Positions 60,212-64,000 of a stretch of DNA of 64,000 bases are shown piece by piece. This stretch comes from Erysipelotrichaceae bacterium (lineage in GTDB: Bacteria > Bacillota_I > Bacilli_A > Erysipelotrichales > Erysipelotrichaceae). Position numbers and translations under genes: made by a program. Numbering within the stretch: the first letter of the stretch is position 1; each line of letters starts with the position of its first letter. The notes beneath the pieces were generated by a model. That model was not told where the DNA came from and ran no database searches. It saw only the letters and a list, made by a program, of their open reading frames with translations. The stretch is taken from positions 1 to 64,000 of the forward strand of contig JALEZD010000009.1 in assembly GCA_022772735.1 (NCBI GenBank), read 5' to 3'.

Positions 60212-62356
60212 ATGGAAGAAAAATATGGAAGATTAACACTACCTACAGATTTAGATATTGTAGAAGAAACACTAAAGTTAAAAGAACAATTAAAGGCAGA
60301 TGCAATCAGAGATTGTGATGGAACATTAATGCCAGAAGAGCTTGTTAATTGTGGGGCTAAAATATATGCAACATACTATACAACAAGAAAAGATAATGAA
60401 TGGGCAATGGCAAATCCTGATGAAGTACAACAAGAATATTTAATTACTGATAGATATACAGCATTTGATAATGAATTAAAAATTGAATTAATGAAAGGGT
60501 TTCATACTCAACAACTTAAAGTTAATGAAATAGATGATCCAAAAGAATGGTGGGAAGTTATAGATAGAACTACAGGAGAAGTAGTTAATGACTGGGATTA
60601 TGCAGATGGATTTGTAACAATTCATAATACAAAAAAATTCCATGTGTATACAGTAAGCTTTTTGGCATTCTTGATTTGGGATCCTGTTCATATGTATAAC
60701 TTTATTACAAATGATTGGAAAGATGCACCACATCAAATGACATTTGATGTAAGACAACCAAAAACACAGGAATATGTTAAGAATAAATTAAGAAAATTTT
60801 GTGAAGAAAACAAACATGTTGATGTAATTAGATTTACAACATTTTTCCATCAATTCACATTAACATTTGATGATAAAAAACGTGAAAAGTTTGTAGAATG
60901 GTTTGGATATAGTGCAAGTGTATCACCATACATCTTAAGAAAATTTGAAAAATGGGCAGGATATAAATTTAGACCAGAATTTATTGTTGACCAAGGATAT
61001 CATAATTCAACATTTAGACCAATTAGTAAAGAGTTTAAAGATTATATCGAATTTCAACAAATTGAAGTTTGTAAATTAGCTAAAGAATTAGTGGATATAG
61101 TTCATAGTTATGGTAAAGAGGCAATGATGTTTTTAGGAGATCATTGGATTGGAACAGAACCATATGGTAAATATTTTGAAACAATTGGATTAGATGCGGT
61201 TGTTGGATCTGTTGGAAATGGTGTAACACTTAGAATGATTTCAGATATTAAGGGTATTAAATACACAGAAGGAAGATTTTTACCATACTTCTTCCCTGAT
61301 GTTTTCACAGAAGGTGGAGATCCAATAAAAGAAGCAAAAGAAAACTGGTTACAGGCAAGACGTGCGATATTAAGAAGTCCACTTGATAGAATTGGATATG
61401 GTGGTTATTTAAAACTTGCGGTAAATTGGCCAGGATTTATTGAAACTATTACTAAGGTTATAGATGAATTTAGAGAAATTCATGAATATTCTAAAGGAAG
61501 TAAATCATATACAGCACCATTTAAAGTTGCAATTTTAAATCAATGGGGTTCAATTAGAAGATGGATGAGTAATCAAGTACATCACGCAATATGGTATAGG
61601 GAAATTTACAGCTATGTTGGAGTTATTGAATGTCTAAGTGGAATGCCTATTGATGTTGAATTTATAAATTTTGATGATATTAAAAATGGAATTGATAAAG
61701 ATATCAAAGTTATAATTAATGCAGGTGCTGCAGGAACAAGTTGGAGTGGACATGAAGCTTGGTTAGATGAAGCTGTTGTAACTACAATAAGAGAATGGGT
61801 ATACAATGGCGGCGGATTTATTGGTGTTGGAGAACCAAGTGCTATACAACATCAAGGAAGATTTTTCCAATTATCTGATGTAATGGGTGTTGATAAAGAA
61901 GTTGGATACACAATGAGTACTGATAAATATAATGATTTAAATCCAAATCACTATTTATTAGATGATATAAACGAGTTAGATTTTGGTGAAGGTATGCCTG
62001 GTGTTTATGCGACAGGTGAGGATTATCAAGTTCTTGCGATGGATCAAAAATATACTCAGTTGGTAGTAAATAAATATGGAAAAGGAAGAAGTATTTATTT
62101 TGCAGGATTACCTTATACAGTTACAAACTGTAGATTGTTGCTTAAAGCACTTTATTATGTAAGTCAAAATGAAAATTTATTGAAGAAATATTTTGTAAGT
62201 AATGTGTATACTGAAATTGCGGTATTTGAAGAAACAAGAAAAATCGCAGTAATAAATAATACTTATGATGTACAAAAAACAGACTTATATATTGAAAATG
62301 AATTGGTTTCAACATTAGAATTAAAACCAATGGAAATGCGTTGGGTAGATTTTTAA
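60212..62356 (+). CDS. gnpA: GH112 galacto-N-biose/lacto-N-biose phosphorylase
   Basis: The 714-residue enzyme matches the family throughout, from GRLTLPTDLDIVEET to the C-terminal beta domain. FLGDHWIGTEPYG contains Asp310, the likely general acid (Asp313 in the Bifidobacterium enzyme). It cleaves Gal-beta-1,3-GlcNAc or Gal-beta-1,3-GalNAc with phosphate to galactose-1-phosphate and the N-acetylhexosamine. It is cytoplasmic, so it acts on imported sugar. Preference for the GlcNAc or GalNAc form cannot be read from the sequence. GTGAGGATTTT precedes the ATG and a terminator follows. Confidence 0.95.
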   Translation: MEEKYGRLTLPTDLDIVEETLKLKEQLKADAIRDCDGTLMPEELVNCGAKIYATYYTTRKDNEWAMANPDEVQQEYLITDRYTAFDNELKIELMKGFHTQQLKVNEIDDPKEWWEVIDRTTGEVVNDWDYADGFVTIHNTKKFHVYTVSFLAFLIWDPVHMYNFITNDWKDAPHQMTFDVRQPKTQEYVKNKLRKFCEENKHVDVIRFTTFFHQFTLTFDDKKREKFVEWFGYSASVSPYILRKFEKWAGYKFRPEFIVDQGYHNSTFRPISKEFKDYIEFQQIEVCKLAKELVDIVHSYGKEAMMFLGDHWIGTEPYGKYFETIGLDAVVGSVGNGVTLRMISDIKGIKYTEGRFLPYFFPDVFTEGGDPIKEAKENWLQARRAILRSPLDRIGYGGYLKLAVNWPGFIETITKVIDEFREIHEYSKGSKSYTAPFKVAILNQWGSIRRWMSNQVHHAIWYREIYSYVGVIECLSGMPIDVEFINFDDIKNGIDKDIKVIINAGAAGTSWSGHEAWLDEAVVTTIREWVYNGGGFIGVGEPSAIQHQGRFFQLSDVMGVDKEVGYTMSTDKYNDLNPNHYLLDDINELDFGEGMPGVYATGEDYQVLAMDQKYTQLVVNKYGKGRSIYFAGLPYTVTNCRLLLKALYYVSQNENLLKKYFVSNVYTEIAVFEETRKIAVINNTYDVQKTDLYIENELVSTLELKPMEMRWVDF

Positions 62357-62369
62357 AAGTAATATAATT

Positions 62370-62407
62370 GAGTGAATTTATACTAATACATAAAATTCAC
62401 TCTTTTT
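62370..62407 (+). terminator. Terminator of the glycan operon
   Basis: GAGTGAATTT pairs perfectly with AAATTCACTC around a 13-base loop, followed by TTTTTAA. Confidence 0.92.
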
Positions 62408-62510
62408 AATGTTTAATTGATTATTTTTTATTAAGAGCTTGATATGTTTAAAAAGTTTTTTGTATATTTATATTATGATATAATTACAAATAGTATTGGA
62501 GGTGACATTA

Positions 62511-63605
62511 ATGAACTTAGTTGAGGGTGCTTTTCCATTTTTTATAGTTCCATTATTAATGTCATTGGCATTTGTTCCAATTTGTAAAGTTATTGGTTTT
62601 AAACTTGGAATATATGCATTAGAAAATTCTAGAACTGTCCATTCAGGTAAGATGGTTAGAATGGGTGGTATGGCAATATATTTAGCTTTTATTATTAGTA
62701 TGGCAATTTTTATGAAAGCCGATAAAACTTTAAATGGTATATTATTAGGTGGTTTTGTAGTGTTTATTGGTGGATTAATAGATGATGTTTTTAATCTAAA
62801 GGCTTTATATAAATTTATGTTTGAAATTGTTGGAACACTTATTACTGTTTTTTATGGAAATGTATTACTTACAAATATATTTTTGCCATTTGGAATAGTT
62901 ATTACAAATCCAATAATTACATATACAATATCTATATTTTGGATAATAGGTATAACTAATGCAATAAACTTTATTGATGGTTTAGATGGTTTATCAAGTG
63001 GAGTATCACTTATTGTTACACTTACAATAGGATTGCTTGGTTTTTTTATGGGTAGACGAGATATTTGTATAATAGCACTTGTTTTATCTGGTAGTATACT
63101 TGGCTTTTTACCATATAACTTCCATCCTGCTTCAATATTTATGGGAGATTGTGGTGCCCTGTTTTTAGGGTTTACATTGGCTTCATTAAGCCTTTTAGGA
63201 TTTAAAACAACAACTATTATCACTTTAGGATTGCCAATATTAATATTATTTATTCCAATCTCTGATACAATTATTGCGATTATTAGAAGAAAATTGAGCA
63301 ATAAAAAAGTATATGAAGCTGATAGAGGACATTTACATCATGTATTAATGTTTAAATTAAATTTTGGTCATAGAAATACTGTTATAGCACTTTATGTTGT
63401 TGCAATATTGTTTGGTTGTGCAGCAATAATAAGTTATTTCAATACTTTTTATGGGACAATTGTTGTTGGTGCACTTTTGATATTATCTGAACTTTTTGTC
63501 GAAGCTACAGGAATGATTAATCCAAAATTCCATCCTTTGATTAGTACATTTAAAAAAATATTTCATATTAAAGAACAAAAAGCTGATAAGATTGAAAATT
63601 CTTAA
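62511..63605 (+). CDS. TagO/WecA-type GlcNAc-1-phosphate transferase
   Basis: The 364-residue membrane protein has about ten helices and the MraY-superfamily motifs GGLIDDVFNLKALYKF (about 84-99), NAINFIDGLDGLSSG (about 150-164), MGDCGALFLGF (about 209-219) and the cytoplasmic HLHHVLM (about 277-283). It transfers GlcNAc-1-phosphate from UDP-GlcNAc to undecaprenyl phosphate, the first step of teichoic acid or polysaccharide synthesis. The frame is open from TTG at 62496, but TTGGAGGTGAC fixes the ATG at 62511. Confidence 0.9.
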   Translation: MNLVEGAFPFFIVPLLMSLAFVPICKVIGFKLGIYALENSRTVHSGKMVRMGGMAIYLAFIISMAIFMKADKTLNGILLGGFVVFIGGLIDDVFNLKALYKFMFEIVGTLITVFYGNVLLTNIFLPFGIVITNPIITYTISIFWIIGITNAINFIDGLDGLSSGVSLIVTLTIGLLGFFMGRRDICIIALVLSGSILGFLPYNFHPASIFMGDCGALFLGFTLASLSLLGFKTTTIITLGLPILILFIPISDTIIAIIRRKLSNKKVYEADRGHLHHVLMFKLNFGHRNTVIALYVVAILFGCAAIISYFNTFYGTIVVGALLILSELFVEATGMINPKFHPLISTFKKIFHIKEQKADKIENS

Positions 63606-63618
63606 AAGCTTTTTTTAT

Positions 63619-63654
63619 TTGTATACTTACTTTTATTTGATGTATTATTAAAAT
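63619..63654 (+). promoter_or_regulatory. Promoter giving a leaderless tilS transcript
   Basis: TTGTAT (63619-63624) and TATTAT (63643-63648) are separated by 18 bases. The expected start point, six to seven bases downstream, falls at or next to the tilS ATG at 63655. Confidence 0.5.
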
Positions 63655-64000
63655 ATGAAGTTAGATAAAAGTAAAAAATATGTTTTTGCGGTTTCTGGTG
63701 GTCCAGATTCAATGGCATTATTAGATATGGGAGTCAAAGAAGGGTATACTTTTGTGGTGTGTCATGTTAACTATCATAAAAGGGATAACTCCTATTATGA
63801 AATGTTGGGAGTCCAAGAGTATTGTAAAAAAAATAATATTGATTGTTATGTCTTAAATGAAAGTTATAGTTATAAAGGGAATTTTCAATCTTTTGCGAGA
63901 AATTATAGATATGATTTTTTCATTAAAGTAGTTAATGAGAATAATTTAGATGGTATTGTTTGTGCACATCAAAAAGATGATTTAATTGAAACTTATTTAA
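63655..64000 (+). CDS. tilS: tRNA(Ile)-lysidine synthase TilS, N-terminal part
   Basis: The 115 residues visible before the window ends contain the PP-loop ATPase motif AVSGGPDSMALLD (about 12-24), followed by VVCHVNYHKRDNS (about 34-46) and the CAHQKDDLIETYL segment (about 103-115), all typical of TilS. It makes lysidine at position 34 of tRNA(Ile) that reads AUA. The gene continues past base 64000. No Shine-Dalgarno sequence precedes the ATG, unlike almost every other gene here, consistent with a leaderless transcript. Confidence 0.92.
   Translation, partial: MKLDKSKKYVFAVSGGPDSMALLDMGVKEGYTFVVCHVNYHKRDNSYYEMLGVQEYCKKNNIDCYVLNESYSYKGNFQSFARNYRYDFFIKVVNENNLDGIVCAHQKDDLIETYL

Noticed and set aside
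1-64000. tRNA or rRNA genes
   Set aside because: No stretch with a T-loop-like GTTCRANNC, acceptor-stem pairing and typical GC content was seen on either strand; a tRNAscan-SE run would settle this.

Overview
The window looks like a piece of chromosome from a low-GC Gram-positive bacterium (Bacillota), plausibly an Erysipelotrichia- or Bacilli-type gut commensal. The evidence is a strongly AT-rich composition, near-universal AGGAGG-type ribosome binding sites, several PTS systems, a PTS-regulated BglG/MtlR-type activator, a transketolase split into two genes, MutL with an endonuclease site, a LanFEG-type ABC transporter and a lacto-N-biose/galacto-N-biose phosphorylase typical of intestinal glycan users. 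TGA is used as a stop codon, so the genetic code is the standard bacterial one. Taxonomy is inferred from gene content only. I see no rRNA, tRNA, CRISPR array, insertion sequence or complete prophage.

Layout. 1-2.4 kb: a lipoprotein gene, a small holin-like membrane protein and an unrecognised 272-residue protein. 2.5-7.2 kb: a PTS operon (activator, EIIA, EIIB, ascorbate-type EIIC, SIS-domain protein). 7.3-13.1 kb: a lipoprotein, trkA-trkH potassium uptake, water-forming NADH oxidase, another lipoprotein. 13.3-16.2 kb: an orphan cellobiose-type EIIC with a TIM-barrel-like partner behind a cre-like site, then yigZ. 16.2-24.3 kb: mutS-mutL-miaA-tcdA, a membrane protein and a Bax-inhibitor-1 family protein. 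24.5-28.6 kb: HAD phosphatase, an unknown/CpXC pair, nitroreductase, small membrane proteins.

28.6-37.5 kb: a DeoR-type regulator faces an L-ascorbate operon (ulaG, EIIA, EIIC, EIIB, a beta-propeller-like protein, ulaF, ulaE) that has no ulaD. A candidate C-rich small RNA follows, then the split transketolase, which could take the D-xylulose-5-phosphate made by the pathway. 37.5-44.6 kb: a BaiN-like flavoprotein, an OGG1-type glycosylase, rpiB, a nucleoside phosphorylase, mgtE behind a leader-peptide/attenuator-like region, a YcxB-like protein, an AlaX-type editing protein and a small membrane protein.

44.7-49.1 kb: the str operon (rpsL, rpsG, fusA, tuf). 49.1-53.6 kb: a two-component system divergent from a three-gene LanFEG-type ABC transporter. 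53.6-62.4 kb: a glycan locus. An AraC regulator and a cytoplasmic GH95 fucosidase run one way. A sugar-binding lipoprotein, two permeases, a 57-residue membrane protein and the GH112 phosphorylase run the other. Together they suggest import of fucosylated type-1 oligosaccharides, removal of fucose and phosphorolysis of the galactosyl-N-acetylhexosamine core. 62.5-64 kb: a TagO/WecA-type transferase and the start of tilS.

The observations I rate highest are the leader peptide and alternative hairpins before mgtE, the C-rich small RNA after the ascorbate operon, the ula operon lacking ulaD but carrying a propeller-like protein, and two families of repeated intergenic elements.
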